DNA of 38,052 nucleotides from Clostridiales bacterium (lineage in GTDB: Bacteria > Bacillota > Clostridia > Oscillospirales > Oscillospiraceae): positions 1 through 38,052 of the forward strand of contig JAAXZS010000033.1 in NCBI GenBank assembly GCA_012719745.1, in the 5' to 3' direction. Each line of letters opens with the position of its first letter. Positions within the stretch are counted from its first letter, which is position 1. The translations under genes were made by a program, and so were the position numbers. The notes under the pieces were generated by a model. That model ran no database searches and was not told the DNA's origin. It saw only the letters and a program-made list of their open reading frames with translations. Of this stretch, positions 31,731 through 38,052 are shown one piece after another.

Positions 31731-32819
31731 TCAGGCGTTGGCGGCTTCGTATTCCTTCAGGAACTTCACCAGTGCCTCCACGCCCTCCTTGGGCATGGCG
31801 TTGTAGGTGGAAGCCCGGAGACCGCCCACGGACTTGTGACCCTTCAGGTTCTCAAAACCGGCCGCCTTGGTAGCGGCCACCACGGCGGCGTCCTTCTCGG
31901 CGTTTTCCGTGACAAAGGGAATGTTCATGAGGCTGCGGAATTCCTTTTCCACGGTGCCGGTGAACATCTTGGACTGATCCAGGAAGTCATACATGACCTT
32001 GGCCTTGTCCAGATTCTTCTCATACATGGCGTCAAGACCGCCAATGCTCTTGAGGTACTTGAACACCTTGCCGCAGCAGTAGATAGCCCAGCAGTTGGGG
32101 GTGTTGTACATGGAGTCGTTGTCAGCTTGCAGCTTATAGTTCATGTAAATAGGGGTCGTGGGATCCAGATCGTCCCGCAGCAGATCCTCACGGATGATGG
32201 CAATAACCATACCGGCCGGGCCCACATTCTTCTGAACACCGGCGTAGATCATGCCGTAGTCGGAGACATTGCAGGGCTTGGAGAGGAACATGGAGGACTG
32301 GTCGGACACCAGCACATGACCCTTGGTGTTGGGCAGCTGGGAGAAGGTCACGCCGTGAATGGTCTCATTTTCGCAGATGTACACATAGTCAGCGTCGGCG
32401 GGAATGTCCAGATCGGAGCAATCCGGCACATAGGTGTAGTTCTTGTCCTTGGAGGACGCGGCCACGATCACCTCGCCGTACTTCTTAGCCTCGGCAATGG
32501 CCTTTTTGGACCAGGCGCCGGTCTCCACATAGACAGCCTTGCCGTTTTTCATCAGATTCATGGGCACCATGGCAAACTGCAGTGTGGCGCCGCCCTGAAT
32601 GAAGAGTACCTTATAATTGTCGGGAATACCCATCAGATCTCGCAGATCCTGCTCCGCCTCGTCAATGATCTGCTGATAGGCCTTGGAGCGGTGGCTCATC
32701 TCCATAACGGACATGCCGGTGCCGCGGTAGTTCATCATTTCATCGCGGATCTCCTCCAGCACAGGCTCCGGCATGGTGGCAGGGCCGGCGGAGAAGTTGT
32801 AAATACGATCGTACTTCAT
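31731..32819 (-). CDS. serC: Phosphoserine aminotransferase
   Basis: This PLP enzyme converts 3-phosphohydroxypyruvate and glutamate to phosphoserine in serine synthesis. The protein has 362 residues. The N-terminal YNFSAGPATMPEPVL is the family start, IQGGATLQFAMVPMNL (about 74-89) contacts the cofactor phosphate, and Lys197 in AGVQKNVGPAGM is the Schiff-base lysine. The ATG at 32819 follows AAGGAAGG. It lies 33 nt downstream of the glycerophosphodiesterase gene with no terminator between, so it probably sits at the end of the opp transcript. serA and serB are not in the window. Confidence 0.96.
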   Translation of the reverse strand: MKYDRIYNFSAGPATMPEPVLEEIRDEMMNYRGTGMSVMEMSHRSKAYQQIIDEAEQDLRDLMGIPDNYKVLFIQGGATLQFAMVPMNLMKNGKAVYVETGAWSKKAIAEAKKYGEVIVAASSKDKNYTYVPDCSDLDIPADADYVYICENETIHGVTFSQLPNTKGHVLVSDQSSMFLSKPCNVSDYGMIYAGVQKNVGPAGMVIAIIREDLLRDDLDPTTPIYMNYKLQADNDSMYNTPNCWAIYCCGKVFKYLKSIGGLDAMYEKNLDKAKVMYDFLDQSKMFTGTVEKEFRSLMNIPFVTENAEKDAAVVAATKAAGFENLKGHKSVGGLRASTYNAMPKEGVEALVKFLKEYEAANA

Positions 32820-32852
32820 GGAAATATTTCCTTCCTTTTTGTTCTTTCTTTT

Positions 32853-33596
32853 TTACTTTTTATCATTGGCAGCGCACTCGCGCAGCACACGCAGAGTCAT
32901 ATCCGGGTAATTGCCGATGATGCCGTCGATACCCAGGGCATAAAAACGGCGTACCTCTTCCTCTTCGTTGACGGTAAAGGTGTTGATTTCCAGACCGTGA
33001 TCCTTCATGTCCTTCACCAGCTCCGGGATCAGGTTACCCCGCAGGGGATGGTAACATTGTACGCCCAGCTTCTGACAGTAGGCGCCGGTATCCACGATCC
33101 AGCTCTCGCTGAGCAATCCGTATTTCAGCTCCGGCGCGATTTTCTTCATCCGCAGCACGCTGTAATGGTTGAAGCTGGAGATGATGATGCGGTCGGACAG
33201 ATGATAGGCCTGGATCAAATCCCATACCTTCTGCTCAAGACCCGGATATTCGTAGATATTTGTTTTCAGCTCCACATTGGTGATCAGGGGCAGATCCTTT
33301 ACCAGTTCAAAATACTCCCGCAGGGTGGGAATGGGATTGACGCCGTACTGTCCCCTGTAAATATAGGAGGCATCCAGCTCTTTCAGCTCCAAGAGCGTCA
33401 TATCCTTAACTTTCCCGGCCACGCCGCAGGTGCGATCCACCTTCTCGTCATGGATCACCACCAGCTCACCGTCCCGTGTCAGATGAACATCCAGTTCAAT
33501 ACCGTCCACGCCCAGCTCAATGGCCTTCTGAAAAGCCAGCAGCGTATTTTCCGGATACTGACCGCTAAAGCCTCTGTGTGCAAAAACCTTACTCAT
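32853..33596 (-). CDS. Glycerophosphodiester phosphodiesterase
   Basis: This 247-residue GDPD-family TIM-barrel enzyme hydrolyses glycerophosphodiesters to glycerol 3-phosphate and an alcohol. Catalytic and metal motifs visible are FAHRGFSGQYPENTLLAF (His-Arg and Glu-Asn, 5-22), ELDVHLTRDGELVVIHDE (Glu, Asp and second His, about 39-56), and NVELKT. It has no signal peptide, so it is cytosolic. It follows oppF by 70 nt, with a strong hairpin in the gap, and precedes serC by 33 nt. Phospholipid head-group salvage linked with peptide uptake is plausible but inferred. Confidence 0.93.
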   Translation of the reverse strand: MSKVFAHRGFSGQYPENTLLAFQKAIELGVDGIELDVHLTRDGELVVIHDEKVDRTCGVAGKVKDMTLLELKELDASYIYRGQYGVNPIPTLREYFELVKDLPLITNVELKTNIYEYPGLEQKVWDLIQAYHLSDRIIISSFNHYSVLRMKKIAPELKYGLLSESWIVDTGAYCQKLGVQCYHPLRGNLIPELVKDMKDHGLEINTFTVNEEEEVRRFYALGIDGIIGNYPDMTLRVLRECAANDKK

Positions 33597-33623
33597 GGTA
33601 AGCCTTCTTTCCCTTTTACAGCG

Positions 33624-33660
33624 GCTGCCGCAAGCCCCCGAAACGGGAACTTGCAGCAGC
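33624..33660. other. Intergenic hairpin between oppF and the GDPD gene
   Basis: A 17-nt arm (33624-33640) pairs with 33644-33660 around a 3-nt loop, mostly G-C with a few G-U or mismatched positions. On the minus strand no T-run follows, so RNA stabilisation or partial attenuation is likelier than termination. Confidence 0.55.
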
Positions 33661-33666
33661 TTTTCT

Positions 33667-34635
33667 TTATTTTACGCAGTGGCAGGCAACAAAGTGGCCG
33701 GGAGCCACCTCGCGCAGCTCGGGATTCTTACCTTCCTTGCAGCACTCCTGGCAGGCGTCGCACCGCTTCATGAAACGGCACTGATCCGGCAGGTTTACAG
33801 GGGAGGTGATCTCACCGCGAATCAGCCGGCGCTGGGGCTTATCCTTCCCCACAACAGGGATGGGAATGGCGCTGAGCAGCGCCTGTGTATAGGGGTGCAT
33901 AGGGTTGGCAAAGAGCTCGTCGGCGCTGGCTTTTTCCACCATCTGGCCCAAATACATCACGGCGATGTCGTCGGAGAAATACTTCACAACAGACAGATCG
34001 TGGGTGATAAAGATGTAGGTCAGACCGATGTCCTTTTGCAGCTGCTTGAGCAGGTTCAGGATCTGGGCCTGAATGGACACGTCCAGTGCGGACACAGGCT
34101 CGTCGCAGACCACCAGCTTGGGATTCACGGCCAAGGCTCTTGCGATACCGATACGCTGACGACGTCCGCCGTCCAGCTCGTGGGGATAGGCGTTGACAAA
34201 CCGGCGGGCCAGACCCACGGTATCCATCAGCTCCAGCGTGCGCTGCTCGATGGCGTCGTTTCCGCGGAGCAGCTTATGCTCCCGGATGGGCTCACTGATG
34301 AGCTGCATGACGCTCTGCCGGGGATCCAGCGAGGAAAACGGATCCTGGAAGATCATGGTCATCTCCGTGCGCAGCTTGCGCATCTTGCTCTTGCTGTACT
34401 TGGTGATGTCCTCGCCGTCAAAGATCAGTTTGCCGGCAGTGGGCTCGATCAACTTCAGGACGGAGCGGCCGGTGGTGGACTTACCGCAGCCGGATTCACC
34501 CACGATACCCAGGGTCTTGCCCTCTTCCAGCTGGAAGCTGACGCCGTCCACGGCGTGAAGCTGCCCCTTGGGGGTGGTGAAATATTTTGTCAGGTGATCC
34601 ACTTCAAGAAGGATCTTCTTTTCATTTTCAGCCAT
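33667..34635 (-). CDS. oppF: Oligopeptide/dipeptide ABC transporter ATP-binding protein (OppF/DppF type)
   Basis: This is an ATPase subunit of a peptide importer, 322 residues. Walker A is GESGCGKST (about 49-57), the Q-loop [13 protein letters not shown], Walker [13 protein letters not shown] and switch His ITHDLSVV. The ABC signature reads LDGGRRQR instead of the canonical LSGGQRQR, while OppD next door keeps FSGGMRQR. The C-terminal oligopeptide-transporter domain has a Cys-rich segment ([14 protein letters not shown]). Its ATG overlaps the oppD stop by 8 nt. Opp versus Dpp specificity cannot be decided from the ATPase. Confidence 0.92.
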   Translation of the reverse strand: MAENEKKILLEVDHLTKYFTTPKGQLHAVDGVSFQLEEGKTLGIVGESGCGKSTTGRSVLKLIEPTAGKLIFDGEDITKYSKSKMRKLRTEMTMIFQDPFSSLDPRQSVMQLISEPIREHKLLRGNDAIEQRTLELMDTVGLARRFVNAYPHELDGGRRQRIGIARALAVNPKLVVCDEPVSALDVSIQAQILNLLKQLQKDIGLTYIFITHDLSVVKYFSDDIAVMYLGQMVEKASADELFANPMHPYTQALLSAIPIPVVGKDKPQRRLIRGEITSPVNLPDQCRFMKRCDACQECCKEGKNPELREVAPGHFVACHCVK

Positions 34636-35626
34636 TGCTGTTCCTCCTCAGGCGGAAATTGGGATCCTGATACGCGGTGCAGGCCACATAGTGGGTGCCT
34701 CCCATGTGGTAAAGCTGGGGCTCCTTTGCCTTGCAGGCGTCCGTTGCATAGGGGCAGCGGGGATAGAAGGTGCAGCCCTCAGGCAGGTTCATGGGGTCGG
34801 GCATCAGGCCCTTGATGGGCACCAGTTCTTCACCCCGCGCCTTCAGGTTGGGCAGTGAGTCGAACAGGCCCTCGGTATAGGGGTGCCGGGTGGCGTTGAA
34901 GACCTCGTCGGCGGTGCCGATTTCCACAATGCGGCCGGCATACATAACGGCCACATCGTCGCAGACATCCGCCACAACACCCAGATCGTGGGTAATAAGC
35001 AGCATGGACATCTGGCGGCGGACGATCAGGTCCTTCATCATATCCAGCACCTGTGCCTGAATGGTCACATCCAAAGCGGTGGTGGGCTCGTCAGCCAGCA
35101 GAAGTTTCGGCTCGCAGGCCAGGGCGATGGCGATAACCACGCGCTGACGCATACCGCCGGAGAACTGATGGGGATAATCATAAGCGCGGGATTCCGAGAT
35201 ACCCACCATCTTCAGCATTTCCTTGGCCTTTTCAAAGGCCTCCTTGCCGGAGACATGCTGGTGAAGCTCGATACTCTCGGCGATCTGGTCGCCCACAGTC
35301 ATCACGGGGTTCAGGGCGGTCATGGGATCCTGGAAGATCATGGCGACGTCATTGCCGCGCATCTCCTCCAGTTCCTTGTCCGTCATATGCAGAACGTCCT
35401 TGCCGTCCAGCATGATGGTACCGCTCTTAATTTTTCCAGGGGGATCGGGCACCAGGTTCAGAACGGACAGTGCCGTGGTGGTTTTGCCGGCACCGGTCTC
35501 GCCCACAAGACCCAGCGTCTTTTCCCGGCGGATATTGAAGTTGAGGCCGTTGATGGCCTTGACGATGCCGTCATCCGTTTCAAAGTGGACCACCAGGTCC
35601 TTGATTTCTAAAATATTATCGCTCAT
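34628..35626 (-). CDS. oppD: Oligopeptide/dipeptide ABC transporter ATP-binding protein (OppD/DppD type)
   Basis: This is the second ATPase of the importer, 332 residues. Walker A is [10 protein letters not shown], the Q-loop [13 protein letters not shown], signature FSGGMRQR, Walker [13 protein letters not shown], and switch His ITHDLGVV. The C-terminal extension has four Cys ([14 protein letters not shown] and a later Cys), a pattern that in DppD proteins has been linked with an iron-sulphur cluster. The ATG at 35626 has a G-rich ribosome binding site at 7-nt spacing and is preferred to the GTG at 35632. It lies 13 nt after oppC. Confidence 0.93.
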   Translation of the reverse strand: MSDNILEIKDLVVHFETDDGIVKAINGLNFNIRREKTLGLVGETGAGKTTTALSVLNLVPDPPGKIKSGTIMLDGKDVLHMTDKELEEMRGNDVAMIFQDPMTALNPVMTVGDQIAESIELHQHVSGKEAFEKAKEMLKMVGISESRAYDYPHQFSGGMRQRVVIAIALACEPKLLLADEPTTALDVTIQAQVLDMMKDLIVRRQMSMLLITHDLGVVADVCDDVAVMYAGRIVEIGTADEVFNATRHPYTEGLFDSLPNLKARGEELVPIKGLMPDPMNLPEGCTFYPRCPYATDACKAKEPQLYHMGGTHYVACTAYQDPNFRLRRNSNG

Positions 35627-35639
35627 TCTCACGCCCCCC

Positions 35640-36554
35640 TTATTTCTTCATCTTGGGATCCAGCGCATCGCGCAGGCCGTCGCCCATCAGGTTCAAAGCC
35701 AGCACGGTTACCATGATCGCAAGACCCGGGAAGATGCACATCCAGGGATACGAGCGGATGAACTGACGTCCGTCGGAGAGCATGGCGCCCCACTCAGGCA
35801 TGGGAGGCGCAATACCGACACCCAGGAAGCTGAGGGAGGAAGCGGCAATAATATTGTTGCCGATAGCCAGCGTCACCTGCACGATGATGGGGGACAGGCA
35901 GTTGGGAATGATGTGGCGCAAAATGACCTTCCAGGTGGGAAGGCCCATAGCATAGGCCGATTCCACATATTCCTGCCCTCGAATGGTCATGACCGCCGCT
36001 CGCGTGATGCGGGCAAAGGCGGAAGCGGCACTGATGGACAGGGACAGCAGCAAAGAGGCGGGGCTGGTGCCCAGGATGGACACGACGACAACGGCGATCA
36101 TGATGTTGGGGATAGCGTAGAGAATATCGTTGGCACGCATGACCAGGTTGTCGATAAAGCCGCCGTAGAAGCCGGCCAGAGAGCCCAGCAGAATACCCAC
36201 GGCCAAGCCGATGAACACGCTGCCGGCACCGATGAGCAGGGAATAACGGGCGCCGTAGATAATACGGGCGAAAATATCGCGGCCGTATTTATCGGTTCCG
36301 AAAATGTGCTGCAAGGTGGGCGCCTGGGCGCTGGAGCCGGCGCTCATGGTGATGATGTCTGCTTCGTAGTTGTAGATAAACTGGGACAGGATGGCCACAA
36401 TGATCAAAAGGATCATGAAGCACATACCGATGACAGCGCCTTTGTTTTTCAGCAGGCGGCGCCAGGTTTCCTGCGCCATGGAGCGCCCCTTGAATTGCTT
36501 GAGGCTTTCCTTGGTCATAACTGCCTGCTCTGCATTTGCAGTTGTCTTGGTCAT
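35640..36554 (-). CDS. oppC: Peptide ABC transporter permease (OppC/DppC type)
   Basis: This 304-residue inner-membrane permease has an N-terminal cytosolic segment, a first helix ([18 protein letters not shown]), the periplasmic-side [20 protein letters not shown] conserved in OppC/DppC, and five further helices. The EAA-type loop is [20 protein letters not shown]. The ATG at 36554 follows AAGGGGTGAG; an upstream in-frame ATG (36620) lies inside oppB. It starts 4 nt after the oppB stop. Confidence 0.94.
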   Translation of the reverse strand: MTKTTANAEQAVMTKESLKQFKGRSMAQETWRRLLKNKGAVIGMCFMILLIIVAILSQFIYNYEADIITMSAGSSAQAPTLQHIFGTDKYGRDIFARIIYGARYSLLIGAGSVFIGLAVGILLGSLAGFYGGFIDNLVMRANDILYAIPNIMIAVVVVSILGTSPASLLLSLSISAASAFARITRAAVMTIRGQEYVESAYAMGLPTWKVILRHIIPNCLSPIIVQVTLAIGNNIIAASSLSFLGVGIAPPMPEWGAMLSDGRQFIRSYPWMCIFPGLAIMVTVLALNLMGDGLRDALDPKMKK

Positions 36555-36558
36555 ATGC

Positions 36559-37494
36559 TCACCCCTTCTTAGAATACTGTGCCTTAATACGAGGATCGCA
36601 GTAGGCATAAATGATATCAACCGCCAGGTTGATAAGGGCCATCAGGATACAGCAGAGGATAATGGAACCGGTCACCATGGGCGTATCACGCTTGTTAATG
36701 GATTCCACGATCAAAAGGCCGATGCCGGGCCAGGAAAACACCGTTTCAGCAAGAGCCGAACCGGTCATAACCAGACTGAACTGCATACCGATGGCGGTTA
36801 CAATGGGAATCATGGCGTTGCGAAGGCCATGTCCGTAGATCACTCGGTTATAAGAGGCGCCCTTGGCCTTGGCCGTGGTCATATAATCCTGACGAACGAC
36901 GTCCAGCATGGCGGATCTTGTGGTTCTCGTAATCAGAGCGGCCAGTCCGAAACCGACCGTAAGAGCGGGTAGGATCAGATACTTAAATCCGCTGGATCCA
37001 CCCGAGGGAAGCCAGCCCAGCTTCAGGGAGAAGAGAAGGACAAGCATCAGTCCCAGCCAGAAGTTCGGCATGGAAACGCCGAAGAGAGCCAGGATCATAC
37101 CCAAGGTATCCTTCCATGTATTTTGGTTGATGGCGGTCCATATCCCCAGCGGGATGGAAATAATCACCGACACAATCAGTGCGGTGCCGCCCAGAGCCAG
37201 GGTCATTGGCAGACGGTGCATAAAGGTACCAAACACGTCCAGTCCGGTAATATAGGACTGACCCATGTCGCCGGTCACAATACCGACCATATAGTTGAAA
37301 TAGCGCACAAAAAAGGGATCGTTGAGTCCCATGGACTCACGCAGTGCTTCCTGCTGTTCAACGGTGGCATTTTCCGGCAGAATAATCTGAACGGGGTCGC
37401 CGCCCGTCAGATCCATTGCCCAGAAAATCAAAAGAGACGTCAAAAGGATCGTGGGGATCATCAGGACCAGTCTCTTGAGAATATATTTAATCAT
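36559..37494 (-). CDS. oppB: Peptide ABC transporter permease (OppB/DppB type)
   Basis: This is a 311-residue permease with six predicted helices. The N-terminus MIKYILKRLVLMIPTILLTS, the GDMGQSY motif and the EAA-type loop DYMTTAKAKGASYNRVIYGH identify the OppB/DppB/NikB family. It pairs with OppC to form the pore. It follows oppA by 125 nt, which contains a strong hairpin. Confidence 0.94.
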   Translation of the reverse strand: MIKYILKRLVLMIPTILLTSLLIFWAMDLTGGDPVQIILPENATVEQQEALRESMGLNDPFFVRYFNYMVGIVTGDMGQSYITGLDVFGTFMHRLPMTLALGGTALIVSVIISIPLGIWTAINQNTWKDTLGMILALFGVSMPNFWLGLMLVLLFSLKLGWLPSGGSSGFKYLILPALTVGFGLAALITRTTRSAMLDVVRQDYMTTAKAKGASYNRVIYGHGLRNAMIPIVTAIGMQFSLVMTGSALAETVFSWPGIGLLIVESINKRDTPMVTGSIILCCILMALINLAVDIIYAYCDPRIKAQYSKKG

Positions 37495-37539
37495 TCTATA
37501 CTCTCCTCTATTTTTCAGCTTCCGCCGGAATGGCGGGGA

Positions 37540-37564
37540 GCCGGACAGCGCAAAGCTGTCCGGC
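37540..37564. other. Hairpin between oppA and oppB
   Basis: A perfect 10-bp stem (GCCGGACAGC at 37540-37549 with its complement at 37555-37564) has a 5-nt loop and lies about 55 nt after the oppA stop. No adjacent T-run is present on the minus strand. Such hairpins commonly stabilise the oppA message and raise binding-protein yield over the permease genes. Confidence 0.6.
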
Positions 37565-37619
37565 CTCCGCTTTCACTGGAATAACTAAGTCTTAATTCGG
37601 TTTTACTGGAAAGGTGATA

Positions 37620-38052
37620 TTACTTTTTGGCAGCGCTCAGGTCGATGTAGGCGTGGTTCCAGTTGTGGTTGCCGCCGCCGAAGAAGTAAGTGCCGGTCAG
37701 ACCATTGCGATAGGCAATGATAAGGTTGGCCACATACAGAGGCACCTGGGGGCATTCCTCAGCCAGATACTTCTGCATGTCAACAGACTCGGTCAGACGG
37801 GCATCCTGATCCTTCTCGGTGAGAATCTTCACAGCCATGTCGTCCACATACTGATCGCTGTAGTGATGATAGTTGGAAGCGAAGCCGGTCTTGAAGAGCT
37901 CGGTGTAGATCTCATCCAGACGGTCAAGCACGTTCCATCTCCAGAGGAACATCTGCTGATCGCCGGCCTGGCACTCGGATTTCAGAGTAGCCTGGTCCAG
38001 GGACACGATGTTCACGTTGATGCCGATGGCATTCAGGTCGGCCTGGATCATA
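37620..38052 (-). CDS. oppA: Peptide ABC transporter substrate-binding protein (SBP family 5), C-terminal part
   Basis: About 143 C-terminal residues are present; the start, signal peptide and lipobox lie beyond the right edge. MIQADLNAIGINVNIVSLD is the characteristic lobe II entry of family 5 solute-binding proteins (OppA/DppA/NikA). ASNYHHYSDQYVDDM and the later ECPQVPLYVANLIIAYR also fit. As the first opp gene it would encode the extracellular lipoprotein delivering peptides to OppBC. Specificity is undetermined. The ATG at 38051 is internal, not the start. Confidence 0.9.
   Translation of the reverse strand, partial: MIQADLNAIGINVNIVSLDQATLKSECQAGDQQMFLWRWNVLDRLDEIYTELFKTGFASNYHHYSDQYVDDMAVKILTEKDQDARLTESVDMQKYLAEECPQVPLYVANLIIAYRNGLTGTYFFGGGNHNWNHAYIDLSAAKK

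Noticed and set aside
33624-33673. Hairpin plus T-rich tract as a plus-strand rho-independent terminator
   Set aside because: The T-run follows the hairpin only on the plus strand, where no gene is present; kept as an intergenic mRNA hairpin of the opp transcript.
31836-33773. 645-codon plus-strand open frame opposite serC and the GDPD gene
   Set aside because: It crosses two well-supported enzymes and their intergenic gap, and the translation is low-complexity and His/Gly/Leu-rich.

Overview
The window looks like chromosomal DNA from a moderately GC-rich Gram-positive anaerobe of the Clostridia, most likely Oscillospiraceae or a close relative. This rests on gene content and order (guaA-xpt, purA-purB, smc-ftsY-rph-rdgB-yhbY-nadD/yqeK-rsfS, ddl-murF, tepA), strong AGGAGG-type ribosome binding sites, sigma-A promoters with 17-bp spacers, and many rho-independent terminators. 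I assign no species. Nearly all genes read on the minus strand. The exceptions are the left-end fragments and a three-gene plus-strand island at 6.8-10.1 kb.

Layout. 1-590 is an AT-rich accessory edge. It holds the right end of an IS21-family insertion sequence (IstB C-terminus plus four degenerate 22-bp terminal repeats), a Cys-rich gene apparently cut by it, a terminator, and a triple 11-bp direct repeat next to the 3' end of guaA, a known integration site for genomic islands. 0.59-6.7 kb is purine metabolism: xpt-guaA, a LysR regulator with its own promoter and palindrome, and purA-purB. 6.75-10.14 kb is an EamA permease translationally coupled to an unrecognised coiled-coil protein, then an MFS transporter. 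A stand-alone HPt phosphotransfer protein follows on the minus strand.

10.7-18.5 kb is one apparent operon, transcribed leftward from a clear promoter upstream of smc: smc, ftsY, rph, rdgB, yhbY, a nadD-yqeK fusion and rsfS. It covers chromosome organisation, protein targeting, RNA and nucleotide-pool quality control, NAD synthesis and ribosome silencing. tepA, a membrane-type ClpP-like protease, lies just upstream with its own terminator. 19.4-29.1 kb is a second long operon whose genes overlap or sit within 40 nt of each other: ddl, murF, an ABC-F ATPase, a flavodoxin-like gene, prfA, a LUD-domain gene, a Sua5-type threonylcarbamoyl-AMP synthase, coaE and an M18 aminopeptidase, bounded by terminators.

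29.2-31.7 kb is a PadR regulator followed by two tandem paralogous membrane proteins with a HAAS-like N-terminal domain. The PadR promoter lies inside a 15-bp inverted repeat and is followed by a perfect palindromic operator candidate. 31.7-38.05 kb is an oligopeptide/dipeptide ABC importer (oppA fragment, oppB, oppC, oppD, oppF) followed by a glycerophosphodiester phosphodiesterase and serC.

Most of the window is conserved core genome. The least explained parts are the WGTWD coiled-coil protein, the PadR/HAAS pair, the orphan HPt protein and the mobile-element edge beside guaA. I saw no CRISPR array, rRNA, tRNA or recognisable riboswitch, and no complete novel defence-like system. No gene-free stretch exceeds 300 bases.
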